Positions 1-15,879 are shown, counted from the stretch's first letter. The stretch is DNA of 64,000 nt from Sphingorhabdus sp. 109 (GCF_902506555.1 NZ_LR732707.1:210001-274000); one strand, 5' to 3'. The notes: generated from the sequence alone by a model not told the origin. Numbers and translations: made by a program.

Positions 1-1470
<1,470 letters not shown>

Positions 1471-1623
1471 CGCCATCAACAACAATGTTGGAAACAGCAT
1501 GTTGCCAGATGAACGGACAATTAGGCTCGGCCCATGGTCAATATGCACGGCATCAAATACCGTGCATCATCTTGCCACATCGATTAAAAGACCCGTGATT
1601 ACAGCTTATGCGCCTGCTTCATT

Positions 1624-1739
1624 GCTTGGTGGCCATAGCGCCTGTGCCCCACCCGATCCCATCTCGAACTCGGCCGTGAAACCAGGTTGCGCCGATGGTA
1701 CTTTGTCTCAAGGCATGGAAGAGTAGGTCGTCGCCAGGC
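1624..1739 (+). rRNA. rrf: 5S ribosomal RNA
   Basis: About 116 nt with the conserved core CCCGATCCCATCTCGAACTCG and the closing helix formed by GCTTGGTGGC at the 5' end and GTCGCCAGGC at the 3' end. It follows the 23S gene after a spacer of about 150 nt and precedes an initiator tRNA, which is the standard alphaproteobacterial rRNA operon order. It binds L5, L18 and L25 in the central protuberance of the large subunit; genes for L5 and L18 are later in this window. Confidence 0.95.
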
Positions 1740-1797
1740 ATTGCAGCAGGCGCATTAATCTGTACCCACGTGGAAATAACCCATTCACCTTTTCATA

Positions 1798-1832
1798 AGC
1801 GGCCTGTCCCTCATAGGGCCGGCCGCTTTTTT
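1798..1832 (+). terminator. Rho-independent terminator after 5S rRNA
   Basis: The arms AGCGGCC and GGCCGCT enclose a short loop and are followed by a run of six T. The hairpin sits between 5S and the tRNA, so tRNA-fMet is transcribed either by read-through or from its own promoter. Confidence 0.75.
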
Positions 1833-1872
1833 ACTGTCTGGACCAGCGCATTAGCCTCTCCAGACATGTTGG

Positions 1873-1949
<77 letters not shown>

Positions 1950-2082
1950 ACACTCAAAACGGTCCGCAATATAAAATTCGCCGGGACGGAGAAGCGGTCA
2001 GCCGGATTCTTTGCCGGTCGCGCTGTGGGATCAGTGCTGGGCAGGGCCCTCGGGCCGCCACATAGCCCATCACCGTCCGCAC

Positions 2083-2118
2083 AAAAAAAGCCTCGCTAGT
2101 TGCTAGCGAGGCTTTTTT
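2083..2118. terminator. Bidirectional terminator between the rRNA operon and gltD
   Basis: Long arms (AAAAAAGCCTCGCTAG and its complement) around a TTG loop, with A and T runs on both sides. It can stop the rRNA/tRNA transcript from the left and the gltBD transcript from the right. It lies 42 bases from the gltD stop. Confidence 0.9.
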
Positions 2119-2159
2119 GTGAGAGGCAAGGCGCGGATCGGGCCCTGTTCCCGCTGTGG

Positions 2160-3596
2160 CTAACGTGGGAGTGAGCTTTCGCCCATCAGTTGCAGGTCCA
2201 CGGCCCGCGCGCATTGGCGGCCTTCGCGGATCGCCCATACGACAAGACTCTGGCCGCGCCGCATGTCTCCGCAGGCAAAGACACCGTCCTTGCTGGTGGC
2301 ATAGTCGACGACATTGGCAGCAACATTGCCGCGTGCGTCCAGCTCGACTTCGGACTGGTCGACCAGGCCCATCTGGCGCGGTCCGACAAAACCCATGGCC
2401 AGCAGGATCAGGTCGGCTTTCAGAGTGAACTCGCTGCCCTCGATCTCCTGCATTTGCCCATCCACCCATTCCAGCCGGATGCATTCAAGCCCCTCGACAT
2501 TGCCGTTGGTACCGACGACCCGTTTGGCCAGTATCGCCCAGTCGCGCTCGCAGCCTTCGAGATGGCTGGACGAGGTGCGTAGTTTCAGCGGCCAGTCTGG
2601 CCATGAGAAAGTCTTGTTTTCCTTTTCCGGAGGCTTGGGCATGATTTCGATCTGGGTAACCGACGCGGCGCCCTGGCGATTGGAGGTACCGACGCAGTCG
2701 GAACCGGTGTCACCGCCGCCGATGACGATGACATGCTTGCCGGTTGCGCTGATCGTGCCGCGCGGTGCGGCGCGCATTTCATCATCGCCGGCGTTGCGCT
2801 TGTTCTGCTGGGTGAGGAATTCCATCGCGAGCCGGACACCGGACATTTCATAGCCCGGGATATCCAGCATACGCGGTTTCTCCGCACCGCCGGACATGAC
2901 CACCGCATCATAATTTTCCTGCAGCGATTCGACCGAAACGGAGACGCCGACTTCGGTGCTGGTGCGAAATTCGACACCCTCGGCTTCCATCTGTACGAGA
3001 CGCCGGTTGATGAGATGCTTTTCCATCTTGAAATCGGGAATGCCGTAACGCAGCAGGCCGCCCATCCGGTCATTTTTCTCGAACAGGGTGACATTATGGC
3101 CGGCGCGCGCCAGCTGCTGGGCACAGGCCATGCCTGCCGGCCCGGAACCGACGACGGCGACTGACTTGCCGGTCTTCTTCTCGGCGATCTGGGGTGTGAT
3201 CCAGCCTTCTTCCCAGCCGCGATCGACAATCGCGCATTCGATGGATTTGATATTCACCGGCACATCATCGATGTTCAGGGTGCAGGCCGCTTCGCACGGT
3301 GCCGGGCATATCCGTCCGGTAAATTCCGGGAAATTGTTGGTCGACTGGAGTGTTTCCAGCGCGGTTTTCCAGTCACCTTCATAAACCAGATCGTTCCAGT
3401 CCGGGATGATATTGTTCACCGGACAGCCGTTGTGGCAATAAGGAATGCCGCAATCCATGCAACGCGCTGCCTGGTCCCTGATTTCGGATTCCGGCAGCGG
3501 TATCGTGAATTCCTTATAGTGCGTCAGCCGTTCCTTAGGATCGGTATATGTCGCGTCCTTGCGGTCAATCTCGAGAAAGCCTGTTACTTTACCCAC
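2160..3596 (-). CDS. gltD: Glutamate synthase (NADPH) small subunit GltD
   Basis: A 478-residue beta subunit of bacterial NADPH-dependent glutamate synthase (GOGAT). It takes electrons from NADPH through FAD and passes them over two [4Fe-4S] clusters to GltB, which converts 2-oxoglutarate and glutamine to two glutamates. Visible support: N-terminal cluster cysteines C46, C49, C54, C58 and C97, C101, C105; an FAD-binding VVGSGPAG loop at about 149-156; and an NADPH-binding [11 protein letters not shown] near residue 292. Length is normal for the family. It lies 21 bases downstream of gltB on the same strand, so the two form an operon ending at the terminator at 2083-2118. Related Fe-S/FAD oxidoreductases exist, but adjacency to gltB settles the identity. 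Confidence 0.97.
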   Translation of the reverse strand: MGKVTGFLEIDRKDATYTDPKERLTHYKEFTIPLPESEIRDQAARCMDCGIPYCHNGCPVNNIIPDWNDLVYEGDWKTALETLQSTNNFPEFTGRICPAPCEAACTLNIDDVPVNIKSIECAIVDRGWEEGWITPQIAEKKTGKSVAVVGSGPAGMACAQQLARAGHNVTLFEKNDRMGGLLRYGIPDFKMEKHLINRRLVQMEAEGVEFRTSTEVGVSVSVESLQENYDAVVMSGGAEKPRMLDIPGYEMSGVRLAMEFLTQQNKRNAGDDEMRAAPRGTISATGKHVIVIGGGDTGSDCVGTSNRQGAASVTQIEIMPKPPEKENKTFSWPDWPLKLRTSSSHLEGCERDWAILAKRVVGTNGNVEGLECIRLEWVDGQMQEIEGSEFTLKADLILLAMGFVGPRQMGLVDQSEVELDARGNVAANVVDYATSKDGVFACGDMRRGQSLVVWAIREGRQCARAVDLQLMGESSLPR

Positions 3597-3617
3597 GGTC
3601 TACTCCAATATCTTCGT

Positions 3618-8270
<4,653 letters not shown>

Positions 8271-8572
8271 ATTCCGTCCTCATATTTCGATAGGATTTTT
8301 GTAATTTAGATGCTCCTAGATGGGTTTTTACGCATTTTGAAGATAAGATTTATGCAGGGGTGCAAAGAAACATTGCGCAGCTACCCGTTGCCGCTACGGC
8401 TGAAGGGGTAATCTTCATGAAATATGTCACGATTTTGCCGATGTGCACCCTGTCAAAAGACGGAGCGCGGTGTCATTTCCTCCGTGCTGACTGCATGGTG
8501 ATTGCCCAAATAGGCCGTTTGCGGCATGAATATATCCGGCAATTCTCCAAGACAATAGCGGGACAGTCTCCT
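8271..8572. other. Intergenic region between gltB and the XdhC gene
   Basis: About 300 bases between divergent genes. The 90 bases next to gltB are AT-rich and probably hold its promoter. The reading frame of the XdhC gene stays open back to 8360, but the residues encoded before 8573 show no family resemblance, so I treat this stretch as non-coding. An imperfect inverted pair, CAGGGGTGCA near 8355 and TGCACCCTG near 8444, is present; its meaning is unknown. Confidence 0.5.
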
Positions 8573-9523
8573 TTGAACAATATCGCGCCCATTTTTGAAT
8601 TTCTGCGGCAAAAAGTGGCGGAGAAGCAGAAAATTGTCCTGATTACGCTGATCGCCGTGACCGGCGCGTCAACCCGCAATCCCGGTGCGCATATGGCAGT
8701 GGCAGAGGACGGGTCGTCAACCGGGTCTTTTTCCGGGGGATGCGTCGAGGCCGCGGTGGTCGCCGAAGCGCTGGACGTGATTGGGGGTAACCAGGCGCGA
8801 GAGGTCCGGTTTGGCGCCGGTTCTCCCTATCTCGATATCCGTCTCCCCTGCGGCGGCGGCATTGATCTGCTCTTCACGCCGATATCCGAACTGTCGGTGG
8901 TCTCTGACATTTTTGACCGGATCGGGCGGCGAGAGCCTTTGACACTCGTGATCGACAGGCAGGGCGCCGACATCCGCTGCGAGGCCGGGACGGAGTGCCG
9001 GGAATTGGTGAAGAGGGACGGTTCGCAGATATTCGTGCATCATATTCCGGCCGCCAAAATCTGCATATTGGGACACGGACCATCGGTGGAAAGTCTCGTC
9101 CGTCTGTCCGGCAGCTATGGCATCGACTGTGCTGTCCTGTCGCCGGATGCGGGCATCATCGACACGGTAACTGGCGAGGGAGCCGCGGCCGGTCTGCTGA
9201 AAACAGCGGAGCCGACGCCGCTGCTTGATCCCGATCCGTGGACCGCCTGCATCTTCTATTTCCATGACCATGACTGGGAAGCGGCGTTGATGAAACAGGC
9301 TTTGGCCTCGCCCGCTTTCTATATCGGGGCGATGGGCAGCCGCAAAACCCATGCGCGACGTTTGCAGTATCTTGCCGACATCGGCGTTTCGGCAGAGGAA
9401 AGCGAGCGGATGATCGCGCCGATCGGCCTGATTCCCTCGACCCGCGATCCGGCGACACTGGCCTTGTCAACGCTCGCGCAGGTGGTGGAGCGCTATCACC
9501 AATGTTTCGGGGCGAGGCAGTAG
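8573..9523 (+). CDS. XdhC/CoxI family protein
   Basis: A 316-residue protein with both parts of the XdhC family. The N-terminal part carries VTGASTRNPGAHMAV and FSGGCVEAAVV; the C-terminal Rossmann-like part carries ICILGHGPS, AFYIGAMGSRKT and IPSTRDPATLALSTLAQVV. XdhC proteins bind molybdenum cofactor and help insert its sulfurated form into xanthine dehydrogenase-type enzymes. I chose the TTG at 8573 because family proteins begin with a similar NNIAPIFEFL segment; an in-frame ATG at 8495 is possible. No molybdo-hydroxylase gene is adjacent, so this is an orphan copy. mobA, another cofactor gene, lies 7 kb away. Confidence 0.85.
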   Translation: MNNIAPIFEFLRQKVAEKQKIVLITLIAVTGASTRNPGAHMAVAEDGSSTGSFSGGCVEAAVVAEALDVIGGNQAREVRFGAGSPYLDIRLPCGGGIDLLFTPISELSVVSDIFDRIGRREPLTLVIDRQGADIRCEAGTECRELVKRDGSQIFVHHIPAAKICILGHGPSVESLVRLSGSYGIDCAVLSPDAGIIDTVTGEGAAAGLLKTAEPTPLLDPDPWTACIFYFHDHDWEAALMKQALASPAFYIGAMGSRKTHARRLQYLADIGVSAEESERMIAPIGLIPSTRDPATLALSTLAQVVERYHQCFGARQ

Positions 9524-9607
9524 CTGGCGGAGAAAGTTCCATGTTCCTTACGGCTGCAATCTGGAATAGAGTGGCCCGATCGACGATTTTCTTTTCCGGG
9601 GATTGAT

Positions 9608-12600
9608 ATGAAATATAGTCTGGTTTCGGTGCTTGCGACCCTTTTGCTGTCGGGGACCGCATTGGCGCAGGACAAGTCCGACGAGACCGCATGGGATGTC
9701 AACGCCCCGGCCGGAGCGACGATCAAGCAGGTGCCGATTAATGTCGACGAGGGCAGCTGGATAGATGTCGACGTCAGTCCCGATGGCCAAAGTCTGACAT
9801 TCGCCCTGCTTGGCGATATCTACACCATGCCGATGGCCGGCGGCCAGCCGATCCGGATCGCTGAAGGTCTGGCCTGGGAGGTGCAACCGCGTTTCTCGCC
9901 GGATGGCAGGCGCATAGCATTCACTTCCGATCGAGGCGGCGGCGACAATATCTGGATTATGAACCGCGATGGCAGCGACAAGCGCCAGATGACGAAGGAA
10001 GAATTTCGTCTGCTCAACCAACCCAGCTGGAGCCCCGATGGACGCTTCATCGTAGCGAAAAAGCATTTTACCACCCAGCGATCGCTGGGGACCGGTGAAA
10101 TCTGGGTCTATCATGTCTCCGGTGGCGCGGGGGTACAACTGGTCAAAAGGCCGAGCGAAACGCATCAGAAGGAGCTGGGCGAGCCGATCTACGCCCCGGA
10201 CGGGAAGGCAGTCTTTTACACGCGTAATGTCACGCCGGGCGGGATGTTCATCTATGCGCAGGACAGCAACGGCGACCTGTTCAACATTGAAAAATATGAT
10301 CTGGAAACCGGAGAGGTTACCACGGCAGTATCGGGCCTTGGCGGATCGGTGCGCCCAAATCCTTCCCCCGACGGCAAAAAGATCGCCTTTGTCCGCCGCG
10401 AGATGACGCGTTCAAAGCTTTATGTGAAGGATCTGGAATCCGGGGTCGAGCGCAAGGTCTATGACGATCTCGATCAGGATGTGCAGGAAACCTGGGCTGT
10501 CACCGGCGTCTATCCGAATATGGACTGGACTCCTGACAGCCGCGAGATCGTCTTCTGGGCCGGCGGCAAGATCCGGCGGGTGGCCGCTGACGGTAGTGCC
10601 TCCTCGGTGATCCCGTTTCAGGTCAGCGACAGCCGGGGCGTCGCCGATGCCCCGCACCCGACGATTCCGGTCGCGCCTGACAGTTTCACGACCAAAATGC
10701 CGCGCTTTGCCGCGGTGTCGCCGGACGGCCGGACCGTTGTTTTCGAAAGCCTCGGCAAGCTCTACTCCAAACCGATGAGCGGCGGGGCGGCGAGGCGGCT
10801 GACCAGCGGTTCGGAACGCGAGCTTTTCCCTTCCTGGTCGCGCGATGGCCGTTCGATCGTCTTTGTCGGCTGGACCGACGCCGGACTGGGCCAGATCAAG
10901 ACGGTTTCGGCAGGCGGCGGTTCGCCGCGCACCGTCACCAACCGGTCCGGCCATTATGCCCGGCCGCATTTTTCTCCCGACGGCAAGACCATCGTCTTCG
11001 AGATGAAGGAAGGCGGCTATATGACCTCGCCCGCATGGTCGGTCGAGGATGGTGTCTATCGCGTGCCGGCTGGCGGTGGTTCCCCCGTGCGCGTTGTCAG
11101 GGGTGCAGCCGGGCCGCAATATGGCGCGAGCAGCGACCGGATTTTCATGCTTCAGAACGAAGATGACCAGCGCGTCCTGATCAGCACCGATCTCAACGGC
11201 GAGGCAAAACGCACCCACGCCAAAGGCGCTCTGACCAACGATTATATCGTCTCGCCCGACGGCCTGAATGTTGCTTTCCGGCAAAGCTATGAAGCCTATG
11301 TCATGCCGCTGATGCCCGGCACCCAGGCGGTCGAGGTCAGCCCGAGCAGTACATCGCTGCCGGTCACGCGGGTCAGCGCCAATGGTGCCGACTATATCAA
11401 CTGGTCCGGCAATGGGCAGACGCTCCACTGGAGTATCGGGCCAACGGTCTATTCGGCGGCTACCAACGCTTTGTTCTCCGACGCGCCAGCGGCGAAGGAT
11501 GCGCCCAAATATCAGCCGCCAACCAGCGGCGTTTCGCTCGAACGAACGATTGCAGCGGACAAGCCCTCCGGAATGGTTGTGCTTGCCGGCGGGCGAATTG
11601 TCACCATGTCCGATGACGACGGCGGGATCATCGATGACGGTGTGATTGTCATTCAGGGCAATCGCATCGCCGCGGTCGGTCCGCGCGGTGAGGTCAGCAT
11701 CCCCGCTGGTGCCGCCACCGTCGACGTTACCGGCAAGACCATCATACCCGGTCTGGTCGACGCCCACGCCCACGGGCCGCAGGGCAGCGACGAACTGGTG
11801 CCGCAGCAAAACTGGTCGTTGATACAGAATCTCGCGCTTGGTACGACCACGATCCACGACCCGTCGAGCCGTGCCAGCGAAATATTCGTGGCCAGCGAAA
11901 TGCAGCGCGCAGGAATGATCCTTGGCCCCCGGATATTCTCGACCGGAGAGATCGTCTATGGTGCAAAGGCTGCGAGCGTCTATGCCGAAATCAATAGTCT
12001 CGATGATGCGCTGGCTCATGTCCGGCGGCTCAAGGCGCAAGGTGGTTATAGCGTCAAAAATTACAACCAGCCGCGCCGCGAACAGCGGCAGCAGGTGGTC
12101 GAAGCCGCGCGTCAGGAAAATATGCTTGTTGTAGCCGAAGGCGGTTCCCTGTTCGGTATGGACATGGCGCTGGTCGCCGATGGCAACTCGACACTGGAAC
12201 ATAATATCCCGCTCGATATCTTCTATGACGATGTCGTGCAGATGTTCTCCCGATCCGACACCAGTTACACGCCAACGCTGGTTGTCAGCTACGGCGGGCT
12301 GGCCGGCGATCCCTATTGGCGTCAGGCCACCAATGTATGGGAAAACCCTCTGCTGGTGCACACGCCGCCCAAAATCCTGGCCGCCGAGACCGTTCGCCGG
12401 ACCAAAGCGCCGGACAATAATTTTGTTGATGATGACAATGCCCGGGAAGCCAAGAAGCTGGCCGATGCTGGTGTGAAAGTCTCGATCGGCGCCCATGGCC
12501 AGCAAGCCGGTATCGCCAGCCACTGGGAGCTCTGGTCCTTCGTCCGTGGCGGCATGAGCCCGGTGGAGGCACTGGCGGCTGGCACCATTGTGTCGGCCAA

Positions 12601-12805
12601 ATCGCTCGGCATGGCAGGTGAAATCGGGTCTCTGGAAGTCGGCAAGCTCGCCGATCTGCTAGTGCTGGAAGCAGATCCGACGGAGGATATCCGTAACAGC
12701 GACAAGATCGAGCGTGTCATGCTGAACGGAAGGCTTTACGATCCGCTGTCGATGAACGAGTTGGTGACAGGGGCCAGGAAGCGTGCAGCCTATTGGTGGG
12801 AATGA
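9608..12805 (+). CDS. Exported amidohydrolase with N-terminal TolB/WD40-like beta-propeller
   Basis: A 1065-residue secreted protein. A signal peptide with an ALA-Q cleavage site ends at about residue 21. Repeated SPDG-type blades (for example FSPDGRRIAFTSD) fill roughly residues 40-640, as in TolB and peptidase propellers. An amidohydrolase domain covers about 650-1050, with the metal-binding VDAHAH near residues 718-723, a later SIGAHGQ and a closing GSLEVGKLADLLVLE. The family hydrolyses amide bonds such as those of imides, ureides or dipeptides; the substrate here cannot be told. The signal peptide places it in the periplasm or outside the cell. It lies 84 bases after the XdhC gene on the same strand; no terminator is seen between them. 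Confidence 0.88.
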   Translation: MKYSLVSVLATLLLSGTALAQDKSDETAWDVNAPAGATIKQVPINVDEGSWIDVDVSPDGQSLTFALLGDIYTMPMAGGQPIRIAEGLAWEVQPRFSPDGRRIAFTSDRGGGDNIWIMNRDGSDKRQMTKEEFRLLNQPSWSPDGRFIVAKKHFTTQRSLGTGEIWVYHVSGGAGVQLVKRPSETHQKELGEPIYAPDGKAVFYTRNVTPGGMFIYAQDSNGDLFNIEKYDLETGEVTTAVSGLGGSVRPNPSPDGKKIAFVRREMTRSKLYVKDLESGVERKVYDDLDQDVQETWAVTGVYPNMDWTPDSREIVFWAGGKIRRVAADGSASSVIPFQVSDSRGVADAPHPTIPVAPDSFTTKMPRFAAVSPDGRTVVFESLGKLYSKPMSGGAARRLTSGSERELFPSWSRDGRSIVFVGWTDAGLGQIKTVSAGGGSPRTVTNRSGHYARPHFSPDGKTIVFEMKEGGYMTSPAWSVEDGVYRVPAGGGSPVRVVRGAAGPQYGASSDRIFMLQNEDDQRVLISTDLNGEAKRTHAKGALTNDYIVSPDGLNVAFRQSYEAYVMPLMPGTQAVEVSPSSTSLPVTRVSANGADYINWSGNGQTLHWSIGPTVYSAATNALFSDAPAAKDAPKYQPPTSGVSLERTIAADKPSGMVVLAGGRIVTMSDDDGGIIDDGVIVIQGNRIAAVGPRGEVSIPAGAATVDVTGKTIIPGLVDAHAHGPQGSDELVPQQNWSLIQNLALGTTTIHDPSSRASEIFVASEMQRAGMILGPRIFSTGEIVYGAKAASVYAEINSLDDALAHVRRLKAQGGYSVKNYNQPRREQRQQVVEAARQENMLVVAEGGSLFGMDMALVADGNSTLEHNIPLDIFYDDVVQMFSRSDTSYTPTLVVSYGGLAGDPYWRQATNVWENPLLVHTPPKILAAETVRRTKAPDNNFVDDDNAREAKKLADAGVKVSIGAHGQQAGIASHWELWSFVRGGMSPVEALAAGTIVSAKSLGMAGEIGSLEVGKLADLLVLEADPTEDIRNSDKIERVMLNGRLYDPLSMNELVTGARKRAAYWWE

Positions 12806-13089
12806 GCGAATACCTGGTCGGGAGCCCTTATATCCGGTGATCTCGGACTGAAGTGACAAATGAAAATTCCCAAGAATGGAATAATAACATGGTCACTATT
12901 TAATCATTCCGCTAAATTTTCATTATTGAAATGAACCTCCGTTTAACAGATGTAGGATTTCGCTGAATGCTTCCTGAATAGAGCGTTCAGGAACTCGGTT
13001 GGTCGTCCTTTTTGGCTCATTCTGTCCCTGTTACGGGATACCAGTCTCATTTTCCGGTGTTTATTACTCACCACATTAGGAGAAATGAG
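12806..13089. promoter_or_regulatory. AT-rich leader region with two inverted repeats
   Basis: 284 bases without a gene, clearly AT-richer than their surroundings. TGAAAATT (12861) plus GGAAT (12878) pair with ATTCC (12906) plus AATTTTCA (12915), giving a long imperfect hairpin. TTCCTGAA and TTCAGGAA flank a 7-base loop at 12971-12993. They could be operators, a leader structure for the gene at 13090, or a weak terminator for the amidohydrolase. Confidence 0.35.
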
Positions 13090-14310
13090 ATGACCACGAG
13101 CAGCAAGATGACAAGTAGCATCGATAAGGGGCTAAACAACGGATTGCCGGCAAGCTCCACGCGCAGCCTGTCTATGATCAGCATATTTGCGATTGCGGTC
13201 GGTATGGTCGCGGCACCCGCGCAGGCGCAGGATATCCCTGCGCCGGATATCATTCCCCCGGTCCAGGCGCCACCCGTAGCTTCGCCGCAGCCTGTACCAG
13301 CGGCAAATCCGACAATCAGTCCGACGATCGCCATGCCCCAGGCCGGCAGACCGCCCGCCGTTGAAGCGGCACCTGCACCACAGGTTACACCGGAGCAGGC
13401 CGATGAGCTGGCACGCCAGGGCGGCTTCGACGCGGAAACTGTCGCCCCTGAAGCGCTGGTTCAGATTGAAAAGGAGCAATTGGAGCGTCAGGCAGCAGCT
13501 GACGCTGCAGCCGCGAAGGCGGCTTCCGTCAGGGCTTCCAGCAGCAGAGCCAATGTTTCTGCCACGGAAGTCCCTGCTCAAAACCCGGTTGCGGAGCCGG
13601 TTTCCTATAATAACGCTGCCGTATCCGAGGCTGTAGGATTGGCCGCACCGGTTGCGGCCACCTCCGCTTTCCAGCCCGCGCCTGAAATTACCGCAACACC
13701 CGACGTACAATCGAGTGAGCCCGGTGCTGACTGGGGTTTGCTCGCTGCGCTGGCGGCCTTGCTCGGTATTGGCGGAGCGGGAGCCTATGCGGCCAGTCGC
13801 CGCCGGAACAAAGACGAGGCGGCCATGCGCGGCACCGATCCTGTTCCTGCTTCACCGACCGCGATCGCTGTACCCGACGAACGCCGTAATTCCATGCAGG
13901 AAGAAATAGCTCCGGCTGGCGAAAAACAGCGAATACCCGCAGCCACCCCCTTTGGCAGCAGGACTACGACCAGCACGAATTTTGCCACCTTTGTCGGAAC
14001 GCTGTCGTCGTTCAAGATGTTGACGGGGAAGCCGGACCGTAACGTTCCGCTGGGCCAGCGACGAGTTGCAGCGGCACCCAAGCCTTATCTTGCACAGGCA
14101 GATTTGCAGCGCACTGCCGGTTATTTCACGGCCAATGTCGACGCAATGCCGACGCCGCAGAATCCTTTTTTGACCCGTAAGAACCGGCTGAAGCGCGCCC
14201 GCTTTCTTGACGGCAAGCTGGCCGCGCTGAACGCCCTGTCTCGCGAAAGCCGCCCACGGATATCTGGTGGAACGGAAGTGACGCGATCATTGGAGCCTGC
14301 ATTCAGCTAA
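13090..14310 (+). CDS. Pro/Ala-rich membrane protein of unknown function
   Basis: 406 residues; I do not recognise a family. The start at 13090 is set by AGGAGA six bases upstream. A long basic N-terminus is followed by a hydrophobic segment (residues 29-46) ending APAQAQ, read as a signal peptide. Next come a Pro/Ala/Gln-rich stretch to about residue 110, an Ala-rich helical part with a short acidic segment, and a second hydrophobic segment at 214-234 followed by SRRRNK. This predicts a periplasmic N-terminal domain anchored by one helix. The cytoplasmic tail of about 170 residues contains the basic motif NPFLTRKNRLKRARFLDGK. An LPXTG-like sorting function is not supported. The domain order suggests an envelope organiser, but that is only a guess. 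Confidence 0.75.
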   Translation: MTTSSKMTSSIDKGLNNGLPASSTRSLSMISIFAIAVGMVAAPAQAQDIPAPDIIPPVQAPPVASPQPVPAANPTISPTIAMPQAGRPPAVEAAPAPQVTPEQADELARQGGFDAETVAPEALVQIEKEQLERQAAADAAAAKAASVRASSSRANVSATEVPAQNPVAEPVSYNNAAVSEAVGLAAPVAATSAFQPAPEITATPDVQSSEPGADWGLLAALAALLGIGGAGAYAASRRRNKDEAAMRGTDPVPASPTAIAVPDERRNSMQEEIAPAGEKQRIPAATPFGSRTTTSTNFATFVGTLSSFKMLTGKPDRNVPLGQRRVAAAPKPYLAQADLQRTAGYFTANVDAMPTPQNPFLTRKNRLKRARFLDGKLAALNALSRESRPRISGGTEVTRSLEPAFS

Positions 14311-14338
14311 ATCCGTCGCATATTCGAAAGACTCGATG

Positions 14339-14367
14339 GGGTGGTCCGTTTGTCCGGACCGCCCTTG
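14339..14367 (+). terminator. Possible weak terminator hairpin
   Basis: GGGTGGTCCG and CGGACCGCCC form a 10-bp stem with one G-U pair and a 6-base loop. Only a short T-poor tail (TTGT) follows. It sits between two convergent genes, 29 bases after the stop of the 13090 gene. Confidence 0.4.
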
Positions 14368-14448
14368 TCCCACAATGATGAACTGGACTGCGCGCGCAAG
14401 ACCCCTGTCCTACAGGCGGCCCGGTCATCTATCCTCCCGACCGGTTTC

Positions 14449-15879
14449 CTATTTCCGGTAATCCAGTGGCGGATCGCGGTCCCCGAGCAGAGATTTATAC
14501 TGGTAATTCGGCCCCCGTGCCTTGTCGAACTCGGCTTTGGCTTCCTCCCGCAATTCGGGATTGGTGTAGAGCTCGATCGCTGCCAGCGTCAGCGTCTTTG
14601 CTGCAACCTGAGTGCCTTTGAAGCCAATCGACATACCGCTCGCCGCAGAAGACTGCCAGCTGTGCGCCGAAGTGCCGGGGACCCATGTCGCGGTGCGCAA
14701 GCCGACGGTGGGCGTGGCGTAAGAAACATCGCCAACGTCAGTCGAGCCATAGCCGAGCGATATATTATAGGGCTGAACCTCTTGCTGGCTGCCCAGCGGC
14801 AGGCCCGGCTTGTCAAAGCTGGCATAGATGCCCTCGGCGAACTTCTGTTCTTTCGCGCTATAGGTGATGCCGCCGACTTGCCGCAATTTTGCGTCCATCA
14901 TTTTCGCCAGCGGTTCGTTGACCAGCAGCGGATTATTGCCGTGGATCACTTCCCAGTCGACCGTGGTGCCGGTGCCCATCGCCGCGCCGCGCGCTGCATC
15001 TTCCAGCCGGGCCCAGATCGCGTCGACCTCGGTCGGATCGGGGTGGCGGACATAATAGAAGACTTCGGCGAAGTCGGGCACAACATTGGGCGCGGTACCG
15101 CCTTCGGTGATCACATAATGGATCCGAGACTGCTGCGGGACATGTTCGCGCATCATGTTGATCATCATGTTGAAAGCCTCGACACCATCCAGCGCAGAGC
15201 GGGCCTTGTCCGGCGCGCCGGCGGCATGGGCGGAGACGCCGCGGAAACGGAATTTGGCCGAGCGGTTGGCCAGCGTCGTGCGGGCGGCTGCGGAATTCTC
15301 GTCGGCGGCGTGCCAGTGCAGCGCGATGTCGACATCGTTGAACAGACCCGCACGGACCATATAGACCTTGCCGCTACCACCTTCTTCGGCTGGCGTACCA
15401 TAAAGCCGGACGCGTCCCGGCGTGCCGCTCCGTTTGAGCCATTTGCTCACCGCAATCGCCGCTTCGAGCGATCCGGCAGCAAACAGATTATGTCCGCAGG
15501 CATGGGCGGCCGTCTTGCCTTCAATCGGGCTGCGGGTGGCGAGGGCGTCCTGGTTGATCCCGGGCAGCGCATCATATTCCGCCAATATAGCGATCACCGG
15601 ACCGTCGCTGCCATATTCGGCGATGAAGGCGGTCGGGATATCGGCAACTCCGGCGGTAATCTCAAATCCATGGGCTCGCAGCTGGTCCTGCAGCAGCGCG
15701 CTGGATTTCTGTTCCTGATAGCCGACTTCCGCCCATTCCCAAAGCTGCCGGGCGGTCTGCGCCGATTCTGCAGACCGGGCATCGATCAGCGCGGATATAT
15801 CCGCCATCACGTCCTTTTGCTGGGCCTGCGTGGCTGCAGGAAGAGTCGCCAAGGCGAGCGTTACGGCATATCGGATCAT
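14449..15879 (-). CDS. Exported M20 family amidohydrolase (AbgB-like)
   Basis: A 476-residue zinc hydrolase of the M20D group, to which p-aminobenzoyl-glutamate hydrolase subunit AbgB and related amidohydrolases belong. A signal peptide ends near TQAQQ (residue 20), which is unusual for cytoplasmic AbgB and suggests a periplasmic enzyme. Metal and catalytic motifs are present: AEYDALPG (100-107), HACGHN with C128 and H130, PAEEGGSGK with E165 and E166, and LHWH at 187-190. The lid/dimer domain falls about 205-325. The substrate is unknown; an N-acyl or aromatic amino-acid conjugate fits the family. The gene is alone on its strand and divergent from a small exported protein gene. Confidence 0.88.
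   Translation of the reverse strand: MIRYAVTLALATLPAATQAQQKDVMADISALIDARSAESAQTARQLWEWAEVGYQEQKSSALLQDQLRAHGFEITAGVADIPTAFIAEYGSDGPVIAILAEYDALPGINQDALATRSPIEGKTAAHACGHNLFAAGSLEAAIAVSKWLKRSGTPGRVRLYGTPAEEGGSGKVYMVRAGLFNDVDIALHWHAADENSAAARTTLANRSAKFRFRGVSAHAAGAPDKARSALDGVEAFNMMINMMREHVPQQSRIHYVITEGGTAPNVVPDFAEVFYYVRHPDPTEVDAIWARLEDAARGAAMGTGTTVDWEVIHGNNPLLVNEPLAKMMDAKLRQVGGITYSAKEQKFAEGIYASFDKPGLPLGSQQEVQPYNISLGYGSTDVGDVSYATPTVGLRTATWVPGTSAHSWQSSAASGMSIGFKGTQVAAKTLTLAAIELYTNPELREEAKAEFDKARGPNYQYKSLLGDRDPPLDYRK

Noticed and set aside
8360-8572. 71-codon N-terminal extension of the XdhC protein
   Set aside because: The extension has no similarity to the family, which normally begins close to residue 72 of the open frame.
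10412-12523. 703-codon open frame on the minus strand, opposite the amidohydrolase gene
   Set aside because: The plus-strand protein has clear family motifs throughout. The antisense product has no recognisable domain and reflects GC-rich codon bias.
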